Of a stretch of 64,000 bases of DNA, positions 28,532-37,146 are shown in pieces. The stretch's first letter is position 1. Every line of letters begins with the position of its first letter. Below the pieces are notes generated by a model, which was not told where the DNA came from, made no database searches, and saw nothing but the letters and a program-made list of their open reading frames with translations. The stretch comes from Defluviitaleaceae bacterium (GTDB lineage Bacteria; Bacillota; Clostridia; Lachnospirales; WQUN01): contig WRAN01000002.1 in assembly GCA_009780185.1 (NCBI GenBank), positions 124,001-188,000 on the forward strand. Direction: 5' to 3'. The position numbers and the translations under genes are program-made.

Positions 28532-28562
28532 CGGAAAACGGCTTAAAGCCGCCGATTTTCCG
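28532..28562. repeat. imperfect extragenic palindrome
   Basis: CGGAAAA and TTTTCCG arms enclose a CGGC/GCCG inner stem with a four-base bulge, loop TTAAA. It lies alone in the 175-base gap between pmbA and the beta-glucuronidase gene and has no T run, so it resembles a REP-like element. No second copy was seen in the window. Confidence 0.45.
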
Positions 28563-28628
28563 CCTCGCTTTCGTCTGTTTTCAAGTACGATTACTATACA
28601 TCTGATAGGAATCAATAAAATACCACAG

Positions 28629-28665
28629 AAAAAGACCTGCTTACATACTGTAAGCAGGTCTTTTT
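28629..28665. terminator. bidirectional intrinsic terminator
   Basis: AAAAAGACCTGCTTACA / TGTAAGCAGGTCTTTTT, 17 perfect pairs with a 3-base loop and T runs both ways. It ends both the tldD-pmbA unit (plus) and the beta-glucuronidase gene (minus). Confidence 0.95.
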
Positions 28666-28668
28666 AAA

Positions 28669-30318
28669 TTATGAATAAATATCTTTGACTATGCTAAATG
28701 CTAACTTAGGACTGCGGTACTGGCTTACTACCCCTTTATTGTTATAGCTTCTGCCTCGCCCCAGGTTAAAGTCTATGCTGGCGCGGGTGTCGCAGTACTG
28801 CCATATGAAGGTGCCAGAGATGTCTGGATCTTTTGTAAATAGCTTTAGTTCATATTCTAGGCATTGGGCTTGGTGGTTTTCTGTCCATTTTTCTGCTTCG
28901 TAGGTGGTTAGGCCGTGGATGCCTTCCGCCCCAAACTCTGACATTATGAAGGGTTTGTTGTCTACGCCTTCTTCTTTCATTTTCTCTTTGAATTTTTCAA
29001 GGAAGATTGGCCATTCTCCTAGGTCGCCTTCATACCAGCCGTAGTATTTGTTTACGCATATTACATCCACTAGGCTAAAGCACAGGTCATCCATTGGCAT
29101 ATGTGAGGCGTAGGTCACCAGGCGGGTTGGGTCTAGATTTCGTACACGGTCTACTAGGGTTTTGGTGAAACCTACACTTGCGGGGACAGTGGTATTGATC
29201 TCATTGTGTACTCCCCACATGATTATAGATGGGTGATGACGGTCTCTGGTAATCATTTCGGTGATGCAGTCTAGGGTGCGATTTACCAGTACCGGGTTTG
29301 TGATATGGGCTTCGTCATGTTGCCATAGAGGTACTTCCTCCCAGAAAACCAGGCCATGTTCGTCACAGAAATCTAGAAAGGCTTCGGCGTTTGGGTAGTG
29401 AGAGCCTCGTATGGCGTTACAGCCCATATCCTTGATTATATGGATATCACGCTGCATTATTTGAAGTGGCAGGGCGAAGCCAAAATCTGGATGGTCTTCG
29501 TGGCGGTTTACGCCTTTTAGGAATACTTTTTTGCCGTTGATGAAAATATCATTACCTCGGGTTTCTACTGTACGGAAGCCTATACGTTCTACAATATCGT
29601 CGCTATCTAGCTCTATGCGTATGGTATAAAGATTTGGCTGATGGATATCCCATAGACGGATATTGCTTAGAGTGAAAGAAAAGCAGTATTCTCCTGGGTT
29701 AGCGTGGCCTGTGTGTACAGTTGTACCGTCTACAAAGCACTTTACCTGGGTGCAGCCGTTACCTGATACATTGAGCTTGACTATTACATCAGCGTCTACA
29801 CCAAGAGTGTAGTTAATTTCTACATCTTCAACCCATAAATCCGGCAACTGCGATAACTCTACTCCACGGGTTATACCCCCGTAGTTATGCCAGTCTACCC
29901 GCAGTAGCGGCATCGTATCTATATTATTGGTTGTATTGTCGCAAGAAACCGTTAGTACGTGACTGCCTGGCTCTAAATCTGTGATGGTGACACTAAAGGG
30001 TGTGAAACTTCCATAGTGGCTTTTAAGGTGGCGTCCGTCCAGATACACCTCCGCCTGACCTGTAATGCCGTGGAAATCCAGCTTAATATTTGGGCTGGTT
30101 GTAATTATTTCTCTGGAATACCAAGCTAGTCCTTCGTATCCGAAATATCCTAGCTGGTTGGTCCAGCAGGAAGGGACTATGGCTTTGTCGCTGCCTTTTG
30201 GGAAGGTCTCGTGCCACTTTTGGGCCAGTCCTTCTTTGTTTGAGTCTGTTTTGAATTGCCATTGGCCGTTTAGAGACACTACATCTCTTATGTGGTGCCT
30301 TTCAAATAATCGATTCAT
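28669..30318 (-). CDS. GH2 beta-glucuronidase
   Basis: 549-residue glycoside hydrolase family 2 enzyme without signal peptide. Order: sugar-binding jelly-roll (about 10-170), immunoglobulin-like domain (about 170-265), TIM barrel from K-G-V-N-R-H-E-D. Acid/base Glu in W-G-V-H-N-E-I-N, nucleophile Glu in I-M-S-E-F-G-A-E. Near the C-terminus Y-N-N-K-G-V-V fits the N-x-K carboxylate-recognition motif that separates beta-glucuronidases from galactosidases of GH2. Frees glucuronate from conjugates or oligosaccharides in the cytoplasm. Single-gene unit between two strong terminators. Confidence 0.88.
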   Translation of the reverse strand: MNRLFERHHIRDVVSLNGQWQFKTDSNKEGLAQKWHETFPKGSDKAIVPSCWTNQLGYFGYEGLAWYSREIITTSPNIKLDFHGITGQAEVYLDGRHLKSHYGSFTPFSVTITDLEPGSHVLTVSCDNTTNNIDTMPLLRVDWHNYGGITRGVELSQLPDLWVEDVEINYTLGVDADVIVKLNVSGNGCTQVKCFVDGTTVHTGHANPGEYCFSFTLSNIRLWDIHQPNLYTIRIELDSDDIVERIGFRTVETRGNDIFINGKKVFLKGVNRHEDHPDFGFALPLQIMQRDIHIIKDMGCNAIRGSHYPNAEAFLDFCDEHGLVFWEEVPLWQHDEAHITNPVLVNRTLDCITEMITRDRHHPSIIMWGVHNEINTTVPASVGFTKTLVDRVRNLDPTRLVTYASHMPMDDLCFSLVDVICVNKYYGWYEGDLGEWPIFLEKFKEKMKEEGVDNKPFIMSEFGAEGIHGLTTYEAEKWTENHQAQCLEYELKLFTKDPDISGTFIWQYCDTRASIDFNLGRGRSYNNKGVVSQYRSPKLAFSIVKDIYS

Positions 30319-30354
30319 AAGTGTACCTCATTGGTTGTATTTAGGCTATTTTAT

Positions 30355-30393
30355 ATAAAAAGCCCCGTGCCAGTCAACAGACTAACACGGGGA
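30355..30393 (-). terminator. intrinsic terminator of murA
   Basis: CCCCGTG..TAGTC / GACT..CACGGGG stem with four-base TGTT loop, followed by CTTTTTATA on the minus strand, 11 bases after the murA stop. Confidence 0.92.
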
Positions 30394-30403
30394 TTTAGTA
30401 AGG

Positions 30404-31690
30404 CTATGCTTCTTCCAATTGAATATCAGCACCAACTTCTGTTAGGGCTTTCTCAATATTTTCATAGCCACGCTCTACATATTTTGCATTTTGTACTATG
30501 GTTTCACCGCCTGCGGCTAAACCTGCCAGCACTAGTGCTGCACCACAGCGCAGATCTTTGGCTTCTACGGTTGCACCTTCTAGCTCAGGCTTGCCATGTA
30601 TATCAAAAAGGGTGATTTCTTTTTTAGGGTCAGTACCTATAATAACTTGCTGGGTTTTAACGTCTGCACCCATTAGCCTAAGCCCTACAGCATGAGAATG
30701 GCGGTTATCGAAGATTCTTTCCTTTACTGTACTATGGCCATCGGCTATGGATAGAGCCGCTACGAGCTGTGACTGCATATCTGTTGGGAAACCTGGGTGC
30801 TCAGATGTTTCTAGGTATTCTAGGGCTTTTAGTCTTTCTGGCGCTTTTAGGCGTATGCTGGTGGGCCCATAGCTGATTTTGCAGCCCATTTGAGTGAGCT
30901 TTGCGGTTACTACTATTAAGTCTTTTGGGCTTATATCTGTTACGTTTATGTCACCCCGGGTCATGGCGGCTGCTGTTAGGTAGGTGCCGGCTACTATACG
31001 GTCTGGCATTACTTCGTGGGTTGCGCTTTCTAGGTTGCTGGTCCCTTCTACTGTGATTTTGCTGGTTCCGGCACCTCGTATATCTGCCCCCATTGATTTT
31101 AGGAAGCGGGCCAGGTCTACTATTTCTGGTTCTTTTGCTGCGTTTGTTATCGTTGTTGGGCCCTTTGCCAGTGTGGCGGCCAGCATCAGATTTTCTGTAG
31201 CGCCTACGCTTGCTGATTGCAGATAGATGTTTGCTCCTTTTAACGAACCTGTGCAGTGCATGGTTCCGTCTATGTGTTTTATCGTGGCACCCATGGCGGT
31301 TAGGCCATCTAGATGGTAGCCTATGGAGCGCTCGCCTAGGTCACAGCCGCCTGGATTGGCGATGTTTACCTGGCCGGTACGCCCTAGCATTGCACCCATG
31401 AATAGGATGGATGAGCGCATTTCTTTTACATAGTCATTTGGGATGTTTATTTCGTTTATACCTGATGCATTTATCCATAGTGTATTTCCGCTAAATACTA
31501 CCCGGCAACCGATATGCTTTAAGATTTCTATAGACAAAAATGTATCGGCAATGCGCGGGCAGTTGTGAATTATGCTCTCTCCTTTGTTAAGACAGACGGC
31601 CGCAAGAATAGGCAGGATGGAGTTTTTGGCTCCTCCCACGCTAAGCTCGCCCGCTACCCGGTTTCCACCCTGGATACGGTATCGACCCAT
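30404..31690 (-). CDS. murA: UDP-N-acetylglucosamine 1-carboxyvinyltransferase
   Basis: 428 residues. Transfers enolpyruvate from PEP to UDP-GlcNAc, the first committed step of peptidoglycan synthesis. Seen: N-terminal G-G-A-K-N-S-I-L-P with the essential lysine, and the active-site loop P-G-G-C-D-L-G-E-R with the cysteine that fosfomycin alkylates, so the enzyme should be fosfomycin-sensitive. ATG at 31690 has AAGGGAG nine bases upstream; the two upstream ATGs lie on or before that site and are less likely. Confidence 0.97.
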   Translation of the reverse strand: MGRYRIQGGNRVAGELSVGGAKNSILPILAAVCLNKGESIIHNCPRIADTFLSIEILKHIGCRVVFSGNTLWINASGINEINIPNDYVKEMRSSILFMGAMLGRTGQVNIANPGGCDLGERSIGYHLDGLTAMGATIKHIDGTMHCTGSLKGANIYLQSASVGATENLMLAATLAKGPTTITNAAKEPEIVDLARFLKSMGADIRGAGTSKITVEGTSNLESATHEVMPDRIVAGTYLTAAAMTRGDINVTDISPKDLIVVTAKLTQMGCKISYGPTSIRLKAPERLKALEYLETSEHPGFPTDMQSQLVAALSIADGHSTVKERIFDNRHSHAVGLRLMGADVKTQQVIIGTDPKKEITLFDIHGKPELEGATVEAKDLRCGAALVLAGLAAGGETIVQNAKYVERGYENIEKALTEVGADIQLEEA

Positions 31691-31751
31691 GACATTCATC
31701 TCCCTTGAAAGCATGTCGTGATTGTCTATAGTATGTTTTTTAGAGGAAAAG

Positions 31752-31780
31752 TTTACAGCTTGATTTTCTTATGGTAAAAT
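31752..31780 (+). promoter_or_regulatory. sigma-A promoter of rpsF-ssb-rpsR
   Basis: TTTACA (52-57) and TAAAAT (75-80), spacer exactly 17 bases. Predicted start near 31787, giving a structured leader of about 90 bases. Confidence 0.8.
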
Positions 31781-31782
31781 CA

Positions 31783-31817
31783 CCAAGTTGGGGCCGACAG
31801 TGGCCCCTTATCCTTGG
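31783..31817 (+). promoter_or_regulatory. structured rpsF leader, candidate S6:S18 autoregulatory element
   Basis: Two nested stems: CCAAG (83-87) with CTTGG (31813-31817), and GGGGCC (90-95) with GGCCCC (31802-31807), around loop GACAGT and an internal loop. A CCG triplet sits at the top of the inner stem (94-96). rpsF leaders of many bacteria bind the S6:S18 dimer through a conserved CCG in such a structure; whether this one does is inference. Confidence 0.5.
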
Positions 31818-31877
31818 GTCTGGAAAATAAATCGAATTGACAAATCCAGCCCCCATAGTCCAAAAGGAGGTGTAAGC

Positions 31878-32267
31878 ATGAACAAGTACGAACTAGGTGT
31901 TATACTAAGAGCTGACTTGGATGACGAAACATTCCAAGCTGAGATGTCCAGAGTTAAAGGACTTATCGAGCGCTTTGAAGGCACTATCGACAAAGTTGAT
32001 GAGTGGGGTCGCAGAAAACTAGCCTACCCAATCAACAAGCTGACTGAAGGGGTGTATACCTATATCTATTTCACATCCCCAGCAGGAGCGCCACGTGAAA
32101 TCGAAGATCGTCTTAATCTGATGGAAAACGTTCTCAGATACTTGGTAATCCGCCAAGAAGACGTAGACACAACTGCCCCCGTGCAGTCAGAGCCTGTTGT
32201 TGAAGAAGCTGTTGTAGTTGAAACAGTAGAAACCCCTGAAGAACCTGCAGTAGCTGACGCTGAGTAG
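31878..32267 (+). CDS. rpsF: 30S ribosomal protein bS6
   Basis: 129 residues. Core S6 domain (1-95) with Y-E-L-G-V-I-L, G-R-R-K-L-A-Y-P-I and Y-I-Y-F; then an acidic, V/E/P-rich tail of about 35 residues (reminiscent of the glutamylated tail in other species). AGGAGG eight bases before the ATG at 31878; a long in-frame upstream extension is non-coding leader. Partner of S18, encoded two genes on. Confidence 0.98.
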   Translation: MNKYELGVILRADLDDETFQAEMSRVKGLIERFEGTIDKVDEWGRRKLAYPINKLTEGVYTYIYFTSPAGAPREIEDRLNLMENVLRYLVIRQEDVDTTAPVQSEPVVEEAVVVETVETPEEPAVADAE

Positions 32268-32278
32268 GAGGTCGGGAT

Positions 32279-32758
32279 ATGAACAAAGTCATATTACTGG
32301 GAAATATCGTAAGAGACCCGGAGATTCGTTACTCTCAAGGCAATGAGCCTATGTGTATTGCAAGGTATACTGTTGCTGTGCAGCGCCGCTTTAAAAGAGA
32401 AGGTGAGGCAGATGCAGATTTCATCTATTGTGTGTCTTTTGGCAAGCAAGGTGAATTTGTAGAGCGGTATATCAAAAAAGGTATGCGAGTATCTCTTTGT
32501 GGCCGTATTCAGGTACGCGAGTATACAGATCAAACAGGCCAGCGCAAGTGGAGCACTGAAGTAGTATCAGAAGAGGTCAACTTTGCCGAAAGCAGAGCCT
32601 CCTATGAAGCCCGCGTAGGACAAGGTGGTGGCGGCGGATATGACCAGGGTGATTCTTACGGCGCACCCCCTCAAGGTGGTCAGGCTCCGGCATTTGAGCC
32701 ACCGGATGGTTTTTCTGCCATTACCCAGAGTATAGATGATGATGATTTACCGTTTTAA
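32279..32758 (+). CDS. ssb: single-stranded DNA-binding protein
   Basis: 159 residues. OB fold in the first 110 residues ([15 protein letters not shown]), a glycine/glutamine-rich disordered linker, and the conserved acidic tip D-D-D-D-L-P-F that recruits replication and repair proteins. GGAGG lies in the 11-base gap after rpsF. Coats single-stranded DNA during replication and repair. Confidence 0.98.
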   Translation: MNKVILLGNIVRDPEIRYSQGNEPMCIARYTVAVQRRFKREGEADADFIYCVSFGKQGEFVERYIKKGMRVSLCGRIQVREYTDQTGQRKWSTEVVSEEVNFAESRASYEARVGQGGGGGYDQGDSYGAPPQGGQAPAFEPPDGFSAITQSIDDDDLPF

Positions 32759-32781
32759 TATGTAAGGAAGGAGTGATTAGT

Positions 32782-33012
32782 ATGATGCAAAAACGTCGCG
32801 GACGCCGCAAAAAACGGGTTTGCACTTTCTGTGCTGATAAGATTACTAATATTGACTATAAAGAAATTGGTAAGCTTAGGAAGTTTGTTTCCGAAAGAGG
32901 TAAGATTCTTCCCAGGCGTGTAACCGGCAACTGTGCCAAGCATCAACGCGCTATGACTATGAATGTAAAGCGTGCTAGGCATATGGCCCTTATGGTTTAT
33001 ACTGCTGAATAA
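32782..33012 (+). CDS. rpsR: 30S ribosomal protein bS18
   Basis: 76 residues. Very basic N-terminus (K-R-R-G-R-R-K-K), then C-T-F-C and N-C-A-K-H, which together form the zinc-binding (C+) version of S18. Followed by T-G-N-C-A-K-H-Q-R, typical of the family. GGAAGGAG nine bases before the ATG at 32782. Last gene of the rpsF-ssb-rpsR unit, closed by the terminator at 33028. Confidence 0.98.
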   Translation: MMQKRRGRRKKRVCTFCADKITNIDYKEIGKLRKFVSERGKILPRRVTGNCAKHQRAMTMNVKRARHMALMVYTAE

Positions 33013-33027
33013 TTTAGTTCTTATAGC

Positions 33028-33061
33028 AAAAGAAGCTCGCTGTGATGGCGGGCTTCTTTTT
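33028..33061. terminator. bidirectional terminator after rpsR
   Basis: AAAAGAAGC-t-CGC / GCG-g-GCTTCTTTT stem with T runs. It also sits at the 3' end of the minus-strand TOPRIM gene, whose stop codon is formed at its edge (33061). Confidence 0.9.
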
Positions 33062-33789
33062 TACAATAACATTGGATTGTAATCTACAATATAAAATATA
33101 CATGTACATAGAATAGCTATAACTTTCTCGTGCTCCCGTTTTGCCAATTGTACTTCTAAAATAGACATCGAATCAGGGGGTGCAATACTTTCATCTGTTT
33201 TTGATAATAATATGTGCCATGCCTTATTTATGTTTTGCCTTATGATAATGCTTGCTTCATTTTTATTTACAGGATATTTTGCATAGTCACCAATGCGAGT
33301 TTCTTTATTAACACGGTCTTTGTATAATCCAGATTCCAACTCATTCATTGTTGCAATATATGAATTAAAGTCGCTATCTGGGATATTTTTCATATGATAG
33401 AAGGCCTCAATCATTGGGTAGTTTATGTATAGCTTCCCCATTTCAGTTGATTCTGAAAAGAATCCCATCATCTTCTTGATTTTTTCATCAGCAAAATGAG
33501 GATCTTGAGGGTCAAAATCAAATATTAGTAAAACCTCCGAATATCGTCGGTCTAAAACCGCTCTCTTATCAGGGTTTGGCTCTCGTGATTTTAGGTGCAG
33601 CAAAATGTCTAAGCTTTCCGGGTCTGGGTCATTGAATATCGAATTGTACAACAGATAGATATTTGTGTTGTATGATACGATTTGGTGGCGGCCATCAATC
33701 CCATATAACATTAACAAACGCTCCATCAATCGTATATCTGTCTTAGCACCTTCGACAATTACAAGGATTTCTCTTACATTTTCACTCAT
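33061..33789 (-). CDS. TOPRIM-like protein, partner of second AAA ATPase (family not recognised)
   Basis: 242 residues. N-terminal strand with the TOPRIM glutamate (I-L-V-I-V-E-G-A-K-T-D, about 8-18) and a later I-F-D-F-D-P-Q-D-P acidic motif, i.e. the E...DxD metal site of TOPRIM nucleases and topoisomerases. Otherwise no similarity that I can name; it is not an RloB by its motifs and lacks the F-E-L-W segment. The ATG at 33789 overlaps the ATPase gene end by 8 bases with a weak GTGGTGA site, so it depends on coupling. The layout suggests effector nuclease of a two-gene defence system; function inferred, catalysis unproven. Confidence 0.7.
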   Translation of the reverse strand: MSENVREILVIVEGAKTDIRLMERLLMLYGIDGRHQIVSYNTNIYLLYNSIFNDPDPESLDILLHLKSREPNPDKRAVLDRRYSEVLLIFDFDPQDPHFADEKIKKMMGFFSESTEMGKLYINYPMIEAFYHMKNIPDSDFNSYIATMNELESGLYKDRVNKETRIGDYAKYPVNKNEASIIIRQNINKAWHILLSKTDESIAPPDSMSILEVQLAKREHEKVIAILCTCIFYIVDYNPMLL

Positions 33790-34906
33790 AAAATTCACCA
33801 CTTGCATATAATTTTTCCAGGTTATGCCCTTCTCGTAATTCCCTATTTGTGGCATTTGTAAAAGAAGTCAGCTTATCTGGTGATAGGATAAATAAACAAT
33901 CAGGACGCATAATACGGTTCGTCAACAGGTTTGTATTATGAGATGTTAATATCACCTGGGTATTAGGCATCGCACATAAAAGTTTCACAATTGTCTCTGA
34001 CAACTCAAAGTGATAGTATGCGTCAAACTCGTCTATAAACAGCAAGGATGTGTCCGGAGCGGTTTTCGTCCAATAGAACAATGCATAAAGGGCCTTTGTT
34101 CCATTTGAGGCGGTAGCAAAAAACGGGATACTTCCTGTAATGCTCTTTGGAGGAATAGAGTATAGATGCTTTTTTCCGTCTGCATTGGTGCCTACAACAA
34201 TTTTATCTTCTACTCCTGCCATTACAAGTAGCTCCTGAAACTCGACAAGTACCGCAGTGTCCTCTAACATGAATCTGTTGAAATCGTCGGTAGAGGTTTT
34301 GTATCCGATATATCTGTTTTCACCAAGACTTCTAAACCAAAGCATCCTTGATACAAAATCCATCATCTTATACAACGGATGTTCAGCTTCTAAAGCCGTA
34401 TTATTCAATGCGTATTTAAGGACAGAGCCGTCTTTATAGAATGAAAAATTTAGAGTCGGGGCTAGGCTTTGTAATCCCTCCCATGTGCCATAAAAATCAA
34501 AGCCAGGCATTTTATAACCAACTGACATAATCGTTTTGCCATTTAGTATAAGTTTTTCTTTTGCGAGAGATTTACTCGAAATTTTGGCATAACTATAATC
34601 GACTTCATCTTCTCCAAACCTAAAAACATAACGGAATTGAGCCGCAGCGCCACCGCTTACATCATTATTATAGTTGTCATACAGTCCAGGTGAAACGTTA
34701 TTTCCTGTAAGATGAGCCACAATATCAAAAACCGCCAGACTAAAATTAGATTTACCGGATGAATTTTTACCATAAATAATGCCGCTTTTTAGAAGCCCGT
34801 CTTTAATGCAATGCTCATTATATTGATAATCACGCATATCAGAAAAATCAAGAACAAATCTATGTGAAAAATTTTTAAAACCCTCTACCTCAAATAACTT
34901 CAACAT
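33782..34906 (-). CDS. AAA family ATPase (AAA15/21 type), second defence-like pair
   Basis: 374 residues. Walker A G46-K-N-S-S-G-K-S, signature-like S-N-G-T-K-A-L, Walker B L-L-F-I-D-E-F-D-A, H-loop L-T-S-H-N-T-N-L-L: an ABC-like ATP-binding head of the OLD/AriA/RloA class. Start taken at ATG 34906 because GAGGTGA is 7 bases upstream; a GTG at 34915 is a poorer choice. A TATAAT (minus, 34926-34931) lies about 20 bases before the start. Sequence is A+T-rich compared with the flanking rpsR and fba. It is not closely similar to the ATPase at 8660-9952, so the two pairs are separate acquisitions. Confidence 0.82.
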   Translation of the reverse strand: MLKLFEVEGFKNFSHRFVLDFSDMRDYQYNEHCIKDGLLKSGIIYGKNSSGKSNFSLAVFDIVAHLTGNNVSPGLYDNYNNDVSGGAAAQFRYVFRFGEDEVDYSYAKISSKSLAKEKLILNGKTIMSVGYKMPGFDFYGTWEGLQSLAPTLNFSFYKDGSVLKYALNNTALEAEHPLYKMMDFVSRMLWFRSLGENRYIGYKTSTDDFNRFMLEDTAVLVEFQELLVMAGVEDKIVVGTNADGKKHLYSIPPKSITGSIPFFATASNGTKALYALFYWTKTAPDTSLLFIDEFDAYYHFELSETIVKLLCAMPNTQVILTSHNTNLLTNRIMRPDCLFILSPDKLTSFTNATNRELREGHNLEKLYASGEFYE

Positions 34907-35000
34907 AGCTATCACCTCAATAAGTATTATAGCCTATATTTCCTATAAAAAATAGCAAGTGCTGTAATTTTTTTACGGTTGTTGCTCTTGTTAGTCATCT

Positions 35001-35050
35001 AAAAACCGCCTGGAGGCACGATACCACAACATGCTTCACAGGCGGTTTTT
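35001..35050 (-). terminator. intrinsic terminator of fba
   Basis: AAAAACCGCCTG / CAGGCGGTTTTT arms around a 26-base loop, 17 bases after the fba stop on the minus strand; T runs in both directions. Confidence 0.88.
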
Positions 35051-35067
35051 AACTTGATTGGCTTTTC

Positions 35068-35937
35068 TTATGCTTTTCCTACAGATCCAAACAGCTCCAT
35101 TTTTTCTTTTACTGTCTGCTTGATAGCTTCGTAGCCTGGTGCTAGTAGCTTTCTTGGATCAAAGCCTTTTTTCTTCATATCTTGGTCTTTTCCGGCTTCA
35201 ATGTATTCACGGGTGGCTTTGGCAAAGGATAATTGACACTCGGTATTTACGTTAATTTTGGCTACGCCTAGGGAGATGGCTTTTTTTATCATATCTTCCG
35301 GGATGCCGGTTCCGCCATGTAGTACTAGGGGTAGGCCTTTTGTTACCTTAAAGATTTTTTCTAGGGTTTCGAAGTCTAGGCCCAGCCAGTTATCAGGGTA
35401 TTGGCCGTGGATATTGCCTATCCCCGCAGCTAAGAAGTCTATGCCTAGCTCAGCTATTATACGGCACTCTTCTGGGTCAGCTATGTCTCCTGCGCCTACT
35501 ACGCCGTCTTCTTCGCCGCCGATTGCACCCACTTCTGCTTCTATTGACATACCTTTGCTGTGGGCTAGGGCTATCATTTCCTTGGTTTTGGTTACATTTT
35601 CTTCAAAGGGATAGTGACTTCCGTCGAACATTATGCTGGTGAAACCTGCTTCTACACAGTCTTGGCATTGTTCATAGCTACCGTGGTCTAAGTGTAGGGC
35701 TACTGGGACTGTGATGTTTAGGGCTTTGTCCATGGCTTTTACCATTGCGGCTACTGTGCTGAAGCTACCCATATACTTTGCTGCTCCGCCGGTTACGCCT
35801 AGTATTACTGGGCTGTTTTGCTCCTCAGCGGTGGTTAGCACTGCTTTGGTCCATTCTAGGTTATTGATATTAATGGCAGCCACTGCGTATTTTCCTGCTG
35901 CTGCTTTTTGCAGCATCTCTTTTGCGTTTACTAACAT
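35068..35937 (-). CDS. fba: class II fructose-bisphosphate aldolase family protein
   Basis: 289 residues, class II (zinc) aldolase of the FbaA/GatY/KbaY group. Zinc ligands and active-site segments visible: H-L-D-H-G (about 82-86), E-A-E-V-G-A-I-G-G-E-E-D, V-L-H-G-G-T-G-I-P and the K-I-N-V-N-T-E segment. Cleaves fructose-1,6-bisphosphate (or tagatose-1,6-bisphosphate) to triose phosphates. It follows ackA by four bases, with GGAGGC inside the ackA end as its ribosome site, so it is translated together with the acetate pathway genes. Confidence 0.93.
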   Translation of the reverse strand: MLVNAKEMLQKAAAGKYAVAAININNLEWTKAVLTTAEEQNSPVILGVTGGAAKYMGSFSTVAAMVKAMDKALNITVPVALHLDHGSYEQCQDCVEAGFTSIMFDGSHYPFEENVTKTKEMIALAHSKGMSIEAEVGAIGGEEDGVVGAGDIADPEECRIIAELGIDFLAAGIGNIHGQYPDNWLGLDFETLEKIFKVTKGLPLVLHGGTGIPEDMIKKAISLGVAKINVNTECQLSFAKATREYIEAGKDQDMKKKGFDPRKLLAPGYEAIKQTVKEKMELFGSVGKA

Positions 35938-35941
35938 ATGC

Positions 35942-37132
35942 TTAGGCCTCCAGTATTTTCTTTGTGTCTCTAGCTATCATCAGCTCTTCATTTGTTGGGA
36001 TTACTAACACTCTAACTTTTGCTTCAGAGTTAGAGATATCAAGGGCTTTGCCGCGTTTTTTATTCTCTTCTTGATTAAGGCTTACACCAAACCATGTTAG
36101 ATATTCGCATACTTTGGCGCGGATATAAGAATCGTTTTCGCCTATGCCCGCGGTGAAGATTACAGCGTCTAGGCCGTTCATCGCTGCGGCGTAGCGGCCT
36201 ACATATCCTGCTACTCTATATGCGAACACTTCAAGGGCATCCAAGGCTTTTTGGTTGCCTGACTCTGCGGCGGTAGCTAGGTCACGGAAATCACTACCTA
36301 CTCCTGATAGACCTAACATACCAGATTTTTTATTTAACATATCAAGTACTTCTTGTGCGGTTAGATTTTCTTTTTCCATTATAAATGTGATAAGGGCTGG
36401 GTCTAGATCGCCGCTTCTGGTGCCCATTGCTAGACCTTCAAGGGGAGTAAGACCCATTGAGGTGTCTATTGACTCTCCTCCTTGTACTGCGCATACACTT
36501 GCGCCGTTGCCTAGGTGACAGGTTACCAGTTTTAAGTCTGCCAATGGGCGATTTAACAGCTCAGCGGCTTGCTGCGATACATATTTATGGCTGGTGCCAT
36601 GGAAACCATAGCGGCGTATTTTGTGTTTGTCATATAGCTTGTGATCTACGGCGTATAGGTAGGCTTTGGCTGGCATGGTTTGGTGGAAGGCTGTGTCAAA
36701 CACACCTACTTGGGGCAGGTTTGGCATATGCTGGCGGCAGGCGCGGATGCCTATCAGATTTGGTGGGTTGTGTAACGGAGCCAGGTCGGAACAGGCTTCT
36801 ACAGCGGCTTCTACTTTTTCATCTATTAGTATGGACTGGGTGAAGGTTTCGCCACCATGTACTACTCTATGGCCTATTGCGTGGATTTCGTCTTTGGATT
36901 TTATTACACCGTGGTTGGGGTCTAGCAGTGCTTCCAGTACTACTGACATTGCGGCGGCGTGGTCTGGCATTGCTGGGGTGGCTTCGTATTTGCCTTCTGG
37001 GCGTTCGTGGACTAAGCGACCGTCTATGCCAATTCTTTCGCAGATGCCTTTGGCTAGTACGGATTCGTTTTGCATGTTAAGAAGCTGGTATTTTAGTGAT
37101 GATGAACCGCAGTTGATTACTAATACATTCAT
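35942..37132 (-). CDS. ackA: acetate kinase
   Basis: 396 residues. ASKHA-fold kinase: N-terminal N-C-G-S-S-S-L-K-Y, R-Y-G-F-H-G-T-S-H, H-L-G-N-G-A-S and E-N-D-S-Y-I-R near the end. Converts acetyl phosphate and ADP to acetate and ATP. AAAGGAG before the ATG at 37132. Downstream of pta by 14 bases; together they make ATP from acetyl-CoA in fermentation. Confidence 0.98.
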   Translation of the reverse strand: MNVLVINCGSSSLKYQLLNMQNESVLAKGICERIGIDGRLVHERPEGKYEATPAMPDHAAAMSVVLEALLDPNHGVIKSKDEIHAIGHRVVHGGETFTQSILIDEKVEAAVEACSDLAPLHNPPNLIGIRACRQHMPNLPQVGVFDTAFHQTMPAKAYLYAVDHKLYDKHKIRRYGFHGTSHKYVSQQAAELLNRPLADLKLVTCHLGNGASVCAVQGGESIDTSMGLTPLEGLAMGTRSGDLDPALITFIMEKENLTAQEVLDMLNKKSGMLGLSGVGSDFRDLATAAESGNQKALDALEVFAYRVAGYVGRYAAAMNGLDAVIFTAGIGENDSYIRAKVCEYLTWFGVSLNQEENKKRGKALDISNSEAKVRVLVIPTNEELMIARDTKKILEA

Positions 37133-37146
37133 TGTGTGACTCTCCT

